From Lamellibrachia columna (lineage: Eukaryota > Annelida > Polychaeta > Sabellida > Siboglinidae), in NCBI GenBank assembly GCA_963662155.1, contig OY759272.1, positions 48,774,566 through 48,838,565 on the forward strand: a DNA stretch of 64,000 nucleotides, in the 5' to 3' direction. The notes beneath the pieces are model-generated. The model was given only the letters and a program-made list of their open reading frames with translations, had not been told where the DNA came from and searched no databases. Of this stretch, positions 1-12,537 are shown piece by piece. Within the stretch, counting starts at the first letter, position 1. Each line of letters opens with the position of its first letter. The translations under genes were made by a program, and so were the position numbers.

Positions 1-2815
1 TTGTGTGTTTTAAGGGTGTTCAAATGGGACGTTGGTATAATCTTGTAGGATCTGTTTAGTTAGCATCTCTCTGTCCTATGTTGTGTGTTTTAAGGGTGTT
101 CAAATGGGACGTTGGTATAATCTTGTAGGATCTGTTTAGTTAGCATCTCTCTGTCCTATGTTGTGTGTTTTAAGGGTGTTCAAATGGGACGTTGGTATAA
201 TCTTGTAGGGTCTGTTTAGTTAGCATCTCTCTGTCCTATGTTGTGTGTTTTAAGGGTGTTCAAATGGGACGTTGGTATAATCTTGTAGGGTCTGTTTAGT
301 TAGCATCTCTCTGTCCTATGTTGTGTGTTTTAAGGGTGTTCAAATGGGACGTTGGTATAATCTTGTAGGATCTGTTTAGTTAGCATCTCTCTGTCCTATG
401 TTGTGTGTTTTAAGGGTGTTCAAATGGGACGTTGGTATAATCTTGTAGGGTCTGTTTAGTTAGCATCTCTCTGTCCTATGTTGTGTGTTTTAAGGATGTT
501 CAAATGGGACGTTGGTATAATCTTGTAGGGTCTGTTTAGTTAGCATCTCTCTGTCCTATGTTGTGTGTTTTAAGGGTGTTCAAATGGGACGTTGGTATAA
601 TCTTGTAGGATCTGTTTAGTTAGCATCTCTCTGTCCTATGTTGTGTGTTTTAAGGGTGTTCAAATGGGACGTTGGTATAATCTTGTAGGATCTGTTTAGT
701 TAGCATCTCTCTGTCCTATGTTGTGTGTTTTAAGGGTGTTCAAATGGGACGTTGGTATAATCTTGTAGGGTCTGTTTAGTTAGCATCTCTCTGTCCTATG
801 TTGTGTGTTTTAAGGGTGTTCAAATGGGACGTTGGTATAATCTTGTAGGGTCTGTTTAGTTAGCATCTCTCTGTCCTATGTTGTGTGTTTTAAGGGTGTT
901 CAAATGGGACGTTGGTATAATCTTGTAGGATCTGTTTAGTTAGCATCTCTCTGTCCTATGTTGTGTGTTTTAAGGGTGTTCAAATGGGACGTTGGTATAA
1001 TCTTGTAGGATCTGTTTAGTTAGCATCTCTCTGTCCTATGTTGTGTGTTTTAAGGATGTTCAAATGGGACGTTGGTATAATCTTGTAGGGTCTGTTTAGT
1101 TAGCATCTCTCTGTCCTATGTTGTGTGTTTTAAGGGTGTTCAAATGGGACGTTGGTATAATCTTGTAGGATCTGTTTAGTTAGCATCTCTCTGTCCTATG
1201 TTGTGTGTTTTAAGGGTGTTCAAATGGGACGTTGGTATAATCTTGTAGGGTCTGTTTAGTTAGCATCTCTCTGTCCTATGTTGTGTGTTTTAAGGGTGTT
1301 CAAATGGGACGTTGGTATAATCTTGTAGGATCTGTTTAGTTAGCATCTCTCTGTCCTATGTTGTGTGTTTTAAGGATGTTCAAATGGGACGTTGGTATAA
1401 TCTTGTAGGGTCTGTTTAGTTAGCATCTCTCTGTCCTATGTTGTGTGTTTTAAGGGTGTTCAAATGGGACGTTGGTATAATCTTGTAGGATCTGTTTAGT
1501 TAGCATCTCTCTGTCCTATGTTGTGTGTTTTAAGGGTGTTCAAATGGGACGTTGGTATAATCTTGTAGGGTCTGTTTAGTTAGCATCTCTCTGTCCTATG
1601 TTGTGTGTTTTAAGGGTGTTCAAATGGGACGTTGGTATAATCTTGTAGGATCTGTTTAGTTAGCATCTCTCTGTCCTATGTTGTGTGTTTTAAGGATGTT
1701 CAAATGGGACGTTGGTATAATCTTGTAGGATCTGTTTAGTTAGCATCTCTCTGTCCTATGTTGTGTGTTTTAAGGGTGTTCAAATGGGACGTTGGTATAA
1801 TCTTGTAGGATCTGTTTAGTTAGCATCTCTCTGTCCTATGTTGTGTGTTTTAAGGGTGTTCAAATGGGACGTTGGTATAATCTTGTAGGGTCTGTTTAGT
1901 TAGCATCTCTCTGTCCTATGTTGTGTGTTTTAAGGGTGTTCAAATGGGACGTTGGTATAATCTTGTAGGATCTGTTTAGTTAGCATCTCTCTGTCCTATG
2001 TTGTGTGTTTTAAGGGTGTTCAAATGGGACGTTGGTATAATCTTGTAGGGTCTGTTTAGTTAGCATCTCTCTGTCCTATGTTGTGTGTTTTAAGGATGTT
2101 CAAATGGGACGTTGGTATAATCTTGTAGGATCTGTTTAGTTAGCATCTCTCTGTCCTATGTTGTGTGTTTTAAGGGTGTTCAAATGGGACGTTGGTATAA
2201 TCTTGTAGGATCTGTTTAGTTAACATCTCTCTGTCCTATGTTGTGTGTTTTAAGGGTGTTCAAATGGGACGTTGGTATAATCTTGTAGGATCTATTTAGT
2301 TAGCATCTCTCTGTCCTATGTTGTGTGTTTTAAGGGTGTTCAAATGGGACGTTGGTATAATCTTGTAGGATCTGTTTAGTTAGCATCTCTCTGTCCTATG
2401 TTGTGTGTTTTAAGGGTGTTCAAATGGGACGTTGGTATAATCTTGTAGGGTCTGTTTAGTTAGCATCTCTCTGTCCTATGTTGTGTGTTTTAAGGGTGTT
2501 CAAATGGGACGTTGGTATAATCTTGTAGGATCTGTTTAGTTAGCATCTCTCTGTCCTATGTTGTGTGTTTTAAGGGTGTTCAAATGGGACGTTGGTATAA
2601 TCTTGTAGGATCTGTTTAGTTAGCATCTCTCTGTCCTATGTTGTGTGTTTTAAGGGTGTTCAAATGGGACGTTGTTATAATCTTGTAGGGTCTGTTTAGT
2701 TAGCATCTCTCTGTCCTATGTTGTGTGTTTTAAGGGTGTTCAAATGGGACGTTGGTATAATCTTGTAGGATCTGTTTAGTTAGCATCTCTCTGTCCTATG
2801 TTGTGTGTTTTAAGG
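1..2815. repeat. 80-bp minisatellite, about 35 copies
   Basis: An 80-bp unit beginning ttgtgtgttttaaggg repeats without interruption from the first base of the window, so the array continues to the left. Copies are nearly identical; the commonest variants are G/A at two sites (aaggg/aagga and tagga/taggg). It lies upstream of the first visible RABL6 exon and is probably inside a RABL6 intron. A diverged copy of part of the unit lies at about 4268-4315. Confidence 0.97.
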
Positions 2816-2821
2816 ATGTTT

Positions 2822-3225
2822 AGCAAATGGGAATAATTTTGCACTTGTGGGCGTGGTGGCACGGAGGTATAATGGGGTGTGGTGGTGTAGTGGGGCGTGG
2901 TGCTGTAATGAGGCATGGTGGTATAGTGGGGCATGGTGGTGTAGTGGGGCATGGTGTAGTGGGGCACGGTGGTGTAGTGGGGCGCAGTGGTGTAATGCGG
3001 CTTGGTGGTGTAATGTGGCTTGGTGTAGTGGGGTGTGGTAGTGTAGTGGGGCGCAGTGGTGTAGTGGGGCGCGGTGGTGTAGTGGGGCGCGGTGGCATAA
3101 TGCGGCTTGGTGGTTCAATGCGGCTTGGTGGTGTAATGGGGCGCAGTGGTGTGGTGGTGTAGTGGGGCGCAGTGGTGTAGTGGGGCACGGTGGTGTAGTG
3201 GGGCGCGGTGGTGTAGTATTGGTAG
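2822..3225. repeat. Degenerate G/T-rich short tandem repeat
   Basis: Irregular units of about 11-18 bp built on ggtggtgtagtggggc, with frequent length and base changes. It abuts the 80-bp array on the left and the 31-bp array on the right. Open frames on both strands are simple repeats (His/Pro/Thr-rich or Gly/Val-rich) and I do not treat them as genes. Confidence 0.85.
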
Positions 3226-3268
3226 TGTTTCCCAGAGAAGTCATTAGTTGAGAAGTCATTAGAATAAA

Positions 3269-4214
3269 CAGGTTCACCAGGGGGTGAAGAGTAAAGGAAC
3301 AGGTTCACCAGGGGGTGAAGAGTAAAGGAACAGGTTCACCAGGGGGTGAAGAGTAAAGGAACAGGTTCACCAGGGGGTGAAGAGTAAAGGAACAGGTTCA
3401 CCGGGGGTGAAGAGTAAAGGAACAGGTTCACCAGGGGGTGAAGAGTAAAGGAACAGGTTCACCAGGGGGTGAAGAGTAAAGGAACAGGTTCACCAGGGGG
3501 TGAAGAGTAAAGGAACAGGTTCACCAGGGGGTGAAGAGTAAAGGAACAGGTTCACCGGGGGGTGAAGAGTAAAGGAACAGGTTCACCGGGGGTGAAGAGT
3601 AAAGGAACAGGTTCACCAGGGGGTGAAGAGTAAAGGAACAGGTTCACCGGGGGGTGAAGAGTAAAGGAACAGGTTCACCAGGGGGTGAAGAGTAAAGGAA
3701 CAGGTTCACCGGGGGGTGAAGAGTAAAGGAACAGGTTCACCAGGGGGTGAAGAGTAAAGGAACAGGTTCACCGGGGGGTGAAGAGTAAAGGAACAGGTTC
3801 ACCGGGGGTGAAGAGTAAAGGAACAGGTTCACCAGGGGGTGAAGAGTAAAGGAACAGGTTCACCAGGGGGTGAAGAGTAAAGGAACAGGTTCACCAGGGG
3901 GTGAAGAGTAAAGGAACAGGTTCACCAGGGGGTGAAGAGTAAAGGAACAGGTTCACCGGGGGGTGAAGAGTAAAGGAACAGGTTCACCGGGGGTGAAGAG
4001 TAAAGGAACAGGTTCACCAGGGGGTGAAGAGTAAAGGAACAGGTTCACCGGGGGGTGAAGAGTAAAGGAACAGGTTCACCGGGGGGTGAAGAGTAAAGGA
4101 ACAGGTTCACCAGGGGGTGAAGAGTAAAGGAACAGGTTCACCAGGGGGTGAAGAGTAAAGGAACAGGTTCACCAGGGGGTGAAGAGTAAAGGAACAGGTT
4201 CACCAGGGGGTGAG
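3269..4214. repeat. 31-bp minisatellite, about 30 copies
   Basis: The unit caggttcaccaggggg plus tgaagagtaaaggaa is repeated with one-base length changes in the G run. The left flank (3227-3268, tttcccagagaagtc) together with the unit matches, in reverse orientation, a dispersed sequence at about 40095-40170, so the array was probably seeded by a copy of that repeat. Confidence 0.96.
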
Positions 4215-4381
4215 GAGTATAGTGCTTTGAGCTGTCCCAAGGACTGGATACTGCGTTATATAAGAACATACCTTTACTTGTGGGATCAGTTTAGTTAACA
4301 TCTGACCCTCACTCCTGTCACACTGCCGTGGGCAGTTACTGGACACAGTGACCGCATGGTCAGTCTTGTTTCTAGTTGCAG

Positions 4382-4520
4382 CCGCTGAGCCTGTGGTGCC
4401 TGAGACATCCATCAAAGACGTGAATGACTTTGTCCCTCTTGACCAGCTGGACAGCAGCTTTCTGGACGATGCAACGGAGGCGAGGGAGACCAAGGAGGCG
4501 GCTGGGGAAGACTCGGACAG
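4382..4520 (+). CDS. RABL6: RABL6 (Rab-like protein 6), internal coding exon 1 of 5 in window
   Basis: RABL6 (also RBEL1/PARF) has an N-terminal Rab-like GTPase-type domain and a long disordered acidic and lysine-rich C-terminal half; it is linked to cell proliferation. Only that C-terminal half is here. This exon reads ETSIKDVNDFVPLDQLD then SSFLDDATEARE, matching the vertebrate block with DFVP, LD and SFL-D. It enters with one base from the previous exon and ends in phase 2 at ACAG|GTGGGA. The acceptor is either TTGCAG (chosen) or CTAG six bases upstream; both keep frame. Five exons in consistent phase follow to a stop at 14014-14016. All introns hold minisatellites. The GTPase domain must lie left of the window, or the copy is incomplete; the assignment itself is firm because three separate blocks match. 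Confidence 0.92.
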
Positions 4521-4679
4521 GTGGGAGTGAGGGAGAGTTGGTGGTATTGGGAGGGACAGTTCAATGGGATGACTCGGTCAGACAGGGACATGACTGAGAA
4601 ATTCTACACTCAAGACCTGCCACATTTTTTTAATCTGTATTTTTTACTTGAAATTCTATAGAAAGCTATATAAAATTTT

Positions 4680-5062
4680 TCTTTGGTTAATCAGCCTGCT
4701 GCCTATTCCGACTGAGTATCACCATCTTTAAGTTTCTTTAAGTTTCTTTGGTTAATCATCCTGCAGCCTATTCCGACTGAGTATCACCATCTTTAAGTCT
4801 CTTTAAGTTTCCTTGGTTAATCATCCTGCAGCCTATTCCGACTGAGTATCACCATCTTTAAGTTTCTTTAAGTTCCTTTGGTTAATCATCCTGCAGCCTA
4901 TTCCGACTGAGTATCACCATCTTTAAGTTTCTTTAAGTTTCTTTGGTTAATCATCCTGCAGCCTATTCCGACTGAGTATCACCATCTTTAAGTTTCTTTA
5001 AGTTTCTTTGGTTAATCAGCCTGCAGCCTATTAATCAGCCTATTCCGACTGAGTATCACCAT
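4680..5062. repeat. 65-bp tandem repeat, about 5.5 copies
   Basis: The unit starts gttaatcatcctgcagc and ends in ctttaagtttctttg, repeated at 65-bp spacing, with a short truncated copy near 5030. It lies in the RABL6 intron between 4520 and 5222. The rest of this intron shows nothing recognisable. Confidence 0.93.
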
Positions 5063-5221
5063 CTTTAAGTCTGTGCCCAGTTGGAGCTAGTAGTGTATTG
5101 TTTGATATCTTGTGACCTGTGTGCCAGAAGGCATTCACTGGTACACCATATGTTGACCAGTATATTCAAGACTCCAGCATCAGTGATGCGACATTAACTT
5201 CTGGCTGTATGCATGTTTCAG

Positions 5222-5732
5222 TGACGAGGAATCAACATCGAACCCCCTGGTGGCAGGATTCCAAGATGACATAGACTCTGACGACCAACAGTCACCTAGC
5301 AACACTCCTGCCATTACATGCTCACACGTGGAGCTCTCCAGTGACGAGGAGGAAGAGGTAACAAAGAGTTCGAGTGTGGCTGTGACTTCGAGTCGAGACA
5401 GCGTCTCAGACATTGACTCGCCAATGCCGAGCAGCAGTCATTCGGACTTGCAGTTGCCCATTCAGTGGACAACAGGTGGCAGCACTAGTCATGGTGCCAG
5501 CGGCGATGACAAACCGTTGGACATTCGCACTAAAGGCGTGCTGCAACAGGACCGGTCGAGTTGTCATGGCAACGCAAGTGCGAGGGACGTGTCAGTGAGT
5601 GATAAGAGTGATGATGACAGTGATAGTGTTGACAATGTTGCCACGGTTACCATGCTGCAAGATGATGTCAGAGATGATGAAGTCACTGCTGCTGCTGATC
5701 AGTCCATAGAGGACACCGTCCCAGCACAGCAG
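5222..5732 (+). CDS. RABL6: RABL6, coding exon 2 of 5 in window (acidic/Ser-rich)
   Basis: The acceptor is ...tttcag|TGACGAG and the donor CAGCAG|GTAAAT; it enters with two bases of a codon already read (AG|T = Ser) and leaves in phase 0. The segment NPLVAGFQDDIDSDDQ is the best conserved RABL6 block (NPMVAGFQDDVD in human, from memory). The rest is low-complexity Ser/Asp/Glu sequence, typical of the disordered tail of this family, and includes a run of SSDEEEE. No catalytic motif is expected here. Confidence 0.93.
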
Positions 5733-5753
5733 GTAAATGTCCACTACACATAA

Positions 5754-5991
5754 AACAGTTTGCTGGTCACTGGGGCAGGCTCCTGTAACAGTTTGCTGGT
5801 CACTGGGGCAGGCTCCTGTAACAGTTTGCTGGTCACTGGGGCAGGCTCCTGTAACAGTTTGCTGGTCACTGGGGCAGGCTCCTGTAACAGTTTGCTGGTC
5901 ACTGGGGCAGGCTCCTGTAACAGTTTGCTGGTCACTGGGGCAGGCTCCTGTAACAGTTTGCTGGTCACTGGAGCAGGCTCCTGTAACAGTT
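5754..5991. repeat. 33-bp tandem repeat, about 7 copies
   Basis: The unit acagtttgctggtcactg plus gggcaggctcctgta starts about 20 bp after the donor of the preceding RABL6 exon. Since 33 is a multiple of 3, several frames are open on both strands; these are artefacts. Confidence 0.95.
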
Positions 5992-6491
5992 GTAATGACA
6001 ATTGATTGTAACACATTACACAGTTAGGCATATTTGTAATTAAAAGTTATGTCAAACTGTAAATGTAATAATTATCCTGTGTAATTGACCTGTTAAATAG
6101 CTTAGAAACAAAGCACTAACATATAGTTGTCAACATTACCACTTTCCGTGGAAAAAACACTTTCTTTCCTTTGTCTCGCATTCCCACTTTTTATAGGAAA
6201 TATCCAGTTTTTTTTTTATTTTCAAAAAGCACTTACAATCTATTTGCTGTACAGGATGCCCTCCAGGCACACTATTTCTATGGTTTCAAGTGAGTTCACA
6301 TTGTCAATGCAAACGAGAACGCCAAATAAAAATGGTAATCCATAAAAACAGCACTAGTGAGTCTAGTGAGTCTAGTGAGTCTAGATACAAACAAGTTGAG
6401 TGGAGGCAGCTGCTTCCATCTTTTCCATGAGCAGATGTTGACGCTTGGATGCACAGATGATGTAGTGACTGACCGAGTGTGGTGTTTGTAG
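5992..6491 (+). other. RABL6 intron remainder
   Basis: AT-rich intronic sequence with a short 9-bp repeat (gtgagtcta, 3-4 copies at about 6356-6383). Nothing else recognised before the next acceptor at 6490-6491. Confidence 0.7.
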
Positions 6492-6600
6492 GAAGACATT
6501 GACCACCCTGACAACAACTCACACCAGCCACTGCCCACACTACAGTTTGAAGACTTTGCTGTACTTGACCGCGAGTTTGATGACCCAACTGGTCGACCAC
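6492..6600 (+). CDS. RABL6: RABL6, coding exon 3 of 5 in window
   Basis: 109 nt between tttgtag|GAAGAC and GACCAC|GTAGGT. It enters in phase 0 and leaves in phase 1. It encodes EDIDHPDNNSHQPLPTLQ followed by FEDFAVLDREFDDP, an acidic stretch comparable in position to the acidic segment before the lysine-rich tail of vertebrate RABL6. Support is mainly phase, splice signals and the flanking RABL6 exons, because this segment is poorly conserved. Confidence 0.85.
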
Positions 6601-7958
6601 GTAGGTACCTCATATCTGTGGTCAGGACACCCTGACTGCAGCCATGTAGGTAGTAGGTACCCTATGTTTGTCCCCCCGTGGTTGTGGGAGGGTGCCAGAT
6701 AGTCAGACTACCAGGAGGGTCTCTCTTGACAATTATGTCAGTTCCATGTTTGTTACCACAAATACTGCTAGTTCTACTGTCAGTTCCATGGGTTAAATCA
6801 ATAGTTTTGTCAATGATCTAGGGGTCAGGTGACTTGTTTAATTTGTCACCTATTATGTTAGTGGAACAATGCAACAGTAGTTAGTATGTTAGAACGTAGG
6901 ATACTCAGTTATGAGGACCGGATTTCAAATGATCTTGACCTGTTTGATGCCTGGGCAGTTTTGTTCCCTTGATGTTGTATAAATGAGGACCTGGCTCCTT
7001 TCACTAGGAGTTAACCAGCAGTACACTGTCATCTGTCATTAGGAGTTAACCAGCAGTACACTGTCATCTGTCACTAGGAGTTAACCAGCAGTACACTGTC
7101 ATCTGTCACTAGGAGTTAACCAGCTGTACACTGTCATCTGTCACTAGGAGTTAACCAGCAGTACACTGTCATCTGTCACTAGGAGTTAACCTGCAGTACA
7201 CTGTCATCTGTCACTAGGAGTTAACCAGCTGTACACTGTCATCTGTCACTAGGAGTTAACCAGCTGTACACTGTCATCTGTTACTAGGAGTTAACCAGCA
7301 GTACACTGTCATCTGTCACTAGGAGTTAACCAGCTGTACACTGTCATTTGTCACTAGGAGTTAACCTGCAGTACACTGTCATCTTATCCAGAGGGATGTA
7401 AATTCTCATACACTTCAAACAAGGAAACAGGTTTAAGCACTGGCTTTGTGGGCCAAAATGGCCTAGAAAGGATTTAACGTTTTCAACGTATAATGCGCTA
7501 GCCTTGATTATCCAACTGTTTGTCGCACACAAGAGAGCCGAAAATCGCAGCTAACTCATCAAATAAGAGTAAACTTTTGTCAGTTTATACGAGGCATTCG
7601 AACCAACATTAAACATTGATCATATTGGCTCAAGTCACACAACAGCATAAAAGGGAATTGTAGAAGTTAACGTTTTGTTTGCAGGTTTGAATCCCATAAC
7701 ATTTTTCATACTATTTTAAGATACCTTTCATTTAGTATAAAACTATTGGAAACTTTTTTCGTTATCCAAAACACACATCAATTATACATTATTTGTAATG
7801 TAAATGTAAGCCATGTCACTGAAATGAAGTAATGAGATCAGTGACACCATCTGGTGGTAACTGTGAAACCATATTTCGGAGAGTCGACGAAGATGAGCAA
7901 GAGTCTGCTAAGATGAGCGTGAGTCTGCTAAGCTAGACTTATTATGTCCGTGTTCCAG
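6601..7958 (+). other. RABL6 intron with a 35-bp array
   Basis: Intron between exons 3 and 4 in the window. A 35-bp tandem array (unit taggagttaaccagcagt plus acactgtcatctgtcac) runs from about 7004 to 7384 in roughly 11 copies. The remainder (6601-7003 and 7385-7958) is AT-rich and I see no gene in it. Confidence 0.85.
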
Positions 7959-8074
7959 GAGTCGAGTCACTGAGCAGTGACATCACGGCGAGTTCAAGTC
8001 GAACAGGCTCTGACATGGAATGTGGGATCAATTCGCGGAAAAAGAAGAAACACAAAAGTAAAGACAAAGAGAAG
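7959..8074 (+). CDS. RABL6: RABL6, coding exon 4 of 5 in window
   Basis: Acceptor gttccag|GAGTCG, donor GAGAAG|GTTGGT (a weak donor). 116 nt; it completes a split Arg codon and ends in phase 0. It encodes SSDITASSSRTGSDME followed by a basic run RKKKKHKSKDKEK, matching the start of the lysine-rich tail (nuclear-localisation type) of RABL6. Confidence 0.88.
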
Positions 8075-8254
8075 GTTGGTGACTGTTGTTTAGTATGAGC
8101 ATGATGCAGACTACTTGAGCTGTGTTTGAAAAAAAATTTATAATCTGTTTATGCAGAGGGATATTAGCAGAATTTCTTCAGCTTTTCCATGTTATAATAC
8201 CTTTGCTGCAATTGAGTGCTAAAATTCATAGAAACAAAGCAAATTGAAAAAAGT

Positions 8255-11200
8255 ATTCTACACTAGTACAGGTTGACAAGTATTCCACACTAGTACAGGT
8301 TGACAAGTATTCCACACTAGTGCAGGTTGACAAGTATTCCACACTAGTACAGGTTGACAAGTATTCCACACTAGTATACAAGTATTCCACACTAATACAG
8401 GCTGACAAGTATTCCACACTAGTACAGGCTGACAAGTATTCCACACTAATACAGGTTGACAAGTATTCCACACTAGTACATGTTGACAAGTATTCCACAC
8501 TAGTACAGGTTGACAAGTATTCCACACTAGTACAGGTTGACAAGTATTCCACACTAGTATACAAGTATTCCACACTAATACAGGCTGACAAGTATTCCAC
8601 ACTAGTACAGGCTGACAAGTATTCCACACTAATACAGGTTGACAAGTATTCCACACTAGTACATGTTGACAAGTATTCCACACTAGTGCAGGTTGACAAG
8701 TATTCCACACTAGTACAGGTTGACAAGTATTCCACACTAGTATACAAGTATTCCACACTAATACAGGCTGACAAGTATTCCACACTAGTACAGGCTGACA
8801 AGTATTCCACACTAATACAGGTTGACAAGTATTCCACACTAGTACATGTTGACAAGTATTCCACACTAGTGCAGGTTGACAAGTATTCCACACTAGTACA
8901 GGTTGACAAGTATTCCACACTAGTATACAAGTATTCCACACTAATACAGGCTGACAAGTATTCCACACTAGTACAGGCTGACAAGTATTCCACACTAATA
9001 CAGGTTGACAAGTATTCCACACTAGTACATGTTGACAAGTATTCCACACTAGTACAGGTTGACAAGTATTCCACACTAATACAGGTTGACAAGTATTCCA
9101 CACTAATACAGGTTGACAAGTATTCCACACTAATACAGGTTGACAAGTATTCCACACTAGTACAGGTTGACAAGTATTCCACACTAGTACAGGTTGACAA
9201 GTATTCCACACTAGTACAGGTTGACAAGTATTCCACACTAATACAGGCTGACAAGTATTCCACACTAATACAGGTTGACAAGTATTCCACACTAATACAG
9301 GTTGACAAGTATTCCACACTAATACAGGCTGACAAGTATTCCACACTAGTACAGGTTGACAAGTATTCCACACTAATACAGGTTGACAAGTATTCCACAC
9401 TAATACAGGTTGACAAGTATTCCACACTAATACAGGTTGACAAGTATTCCACACTAGTACAGGTTGACAAGTATTCCACACTAATACAGGTTGACAAGTA
9501 TTCCACACTAATACAGGTTGACAAGTATTCCACACTAATACAGGCTGACAAGTATTCCACACTAGTACAGGTTGACAAGTATTCCACACTAATACAGGTT
9601 GACAAGTATTCCACACTAATACAGGTTGACAAGTATTCCACACTAATACAGGTTGACAAGTATTCCACACTAATACAGGCTGACAAGTATTCCACACTAA
9701 TACAGGTTGACAAGTATTCCACACTAATACAGGTTGACAAGTATTCCACACTAATACAGGTTGACAAGTATTCCACACTAGTACAGGCTGACAAGTATTC
9801 CACACTAGTACAGGTTGACAAGTATTCCACACTAGTACAGGTTGACAAGTATTCCACACTAGTACAGGTTGACAAGTATTCCACACTAGTACAGGTTGAC
9901 AAGTATTCCACACTAGTACAGGTTGACAAGTATTCCACACTAGTACAGGTTGACAAGTATTCCACACTAGTACAGGTTGACAAGTATTCCACACTAGTAC
10001 AGGTTGACAAGTATTCCACACTAGTACAGGTTGACAAGTATTCCACACTAGTACAGGTTGACAAGTATTCCACACTAGTACAGGTTGACAAGTATTCCAC
10101 ACTAGTACAGGTTGACAAGTATTCCACACTGGTACAGGTTGACAAGTATTCCACACTAGTACAGGTTGACAAGTATTCCACACTAGTATACAAGTATTCC
10201 ACACTAATACAGGCTGACAAGTATTCCACACTAGTACAGGCTGACAAGTATTCCACACTAATACAGGTTGACAAGTATTCCACACTAGTACATGTTGACA
10301 AGTATTCCACACTAGTACAGGTTGACAAGTATTCCACACTAGTACAGGTTGACAAGTATTCCACACTAGTACAGGTTGACAAGTATTCCACACTAATACA
10401 GGCTGACAAGTATTCCACACTAGTACAGGCTGACAAGTATTCCACACTAGTACAGGCTGACAAGTATTCCACACTAATACAGGTTGACAAGTATTCCACA
10501 CTAGTACAGGTTGACAAGTATTCCACACTAGTACAGGTTGACAAGTATTCAACACTAGTACAGGCTGACAAGTATTCCACACTAATACAGGTTGACAAGT
10601 ATTCCACACTAATACAGGTTGACAAGTATTCCACACTAATACAGGTTGACAAGTATTCCACACTAATACAGGTTGACAAGTATTCCACACTAATACAGGC
10701 TGACAAGTATTCCACACTAATACAGGTTGACAAGTATTCCACACTAATACAGGTTGACAAGTATTCCACACTAGTACAGGCTGACAAGTATTCCACACTA
10801 ATACAGGTTGACAAGTATTCCACACTAATACAGGTTGACAAGTATTCCACACTAATACAGGTTGACAAGTATTCCACACTAATACAGGTTGACAAGTATT
10901 CCACACTAGTACAGGCTGACAAGTATTCCACACTAATACAGGTTGACAAGTATTCCACACTAATACAGGCTGACAAGTATTCCACACTAATACAGGTTGA
11001 CAAGTATTCCACACTAATACAGGTTGACAAGTATTCCACACTAGTACAGGCTGACAAGTATTCCACACTAATACAGGTTGACAAGTATTCCACACTAATA
11101 CAGGTTGACAAGTATTCCACACTAACACAGGTTGACAAGTATTCCACACTAATACAGGCTGACAAGTATTCCACACTAATACAGGTTGACAAGTATTCCA

Positions 11201-12537
11201 CACTAATACAGGTTGACAAGTATTCCACACTAGTACAGGCTGACAAGTATTCCACACTAATACAGGTTGACAAGTATTCCACACTAATACAGGTTGACAA
11301 GTATTCCACACTAACACAGGTTGACAAGTATTCCACACTAATACAGGTTGACAAGTATTCCACACTAGTACAGGTTGACAAGTATTCCACACTAATACAG
11401 GCTGACAAGTATTCCACACTAATACAGGCTGACAAGTATTCCACACTAATACAGGTTGACAAGTATTCCACACTAATACAGGTTGACAAGTATTCCACAC
11501 TAATACAGGTTGACAAGTATTCCACACTAGTACAGGCTGACAAGTATTCCACACTAATACAGGTTGACAAGTATTCCACACTAATACAGGTTGACAAGTA
11601 TTCCACACTAGTACAGGTTGACAAGTATTCCACACTAATACAGGTTGACAAGTATTCCACACTAGTACAGGCTGACAAGTATTCCACACTAGTACAGGTT
11701 GACAAGTATTCCACACTAGTACAGTTTGACAAGTATTCCACACTAATACAGGTTGACAAGTATTCCACACTAGTACAGGTTGACAAGTATTCCACACTAG
11801 TACAGGTTGACAAGTATTCCACACTAGTACAGGTTGACAAGTATTCCACACTAGTACAGGTTGACAAGTATTCCACACTAGTACAGGTTGACAAGTATTC
11901 CAAACTAGTACAGGTTGACAAGTATTCCACACTAGTACAGGTTGACAAGTATTCCACACTAGTACAGGTTGACAAGTATTCCACACTAGTACAGGTTGAC
12001 AAGTATTCCACACTAATACAGGTTGACAAGTATTCCACACTAGTACAGGTTGACAAGTATTCCACACTAGTACAGGTTGACAAGTATTCCACACTAGTAC
12101 AGGTTGACAAGTATTCCACACTAGTACAGGTTGACAAGTATTCCACACTAGTACAGGTTGACAAGTATTCCAAACTAGTACAGGTTGACAAGTATTCCAC
12201 ACTAATACAGGTTGACAAGTATTCCACACTAATACAGGTTGACAAGTATTCCACACTAATACAGGCTGACAAGTATTCCACACTAATACAGGTTGACAAG
12301 TATTCCACACTAGTACAGGTTGACAAGTATTCCACACTAGTACAGGTTGACAAGTATTCCACACTAGTACAGGCTGACAAGTATTCCACACTAATACAGG
12401 TTGACAAGTATTCCACACTAATACAGGTTGACAAGTATTCCACACTAGTACAGGTTGACAAGTATTCCACACTAGTACAGGTGGACAAGTATTCCACACT
12501 AGTACAGGTGGACAAGTATTCCACACTAATACAAGTT
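8255..12537. repeat. 27-bp minisatellite, about 158 copies, with a 183-bp higher-order unit
   Basis: The unit acaggttgacaagtattc plus cacactagt is repeated for about 4.3 kb inside the last RABL6 intron. The unit is nine codons and free of stops in several frames, giving false open frames of more than 1,400 codons on both strands. Five copies carry a 6-bp shortening (ctagtatacaag) at about 8371, 8554, 8737, 8920 and 10183; the first four are exactly 183 bp apart, marking a higher-order repeat. The left edge is clean; on the right it runs directly into a LINE fragment. Confidence 0.97.

Noticed and set aside
1..2815. CRISPR array
   Set aside because: Units are contiguous 80-mers without unique spacers, in animal DNA; the same holds for every other array here.
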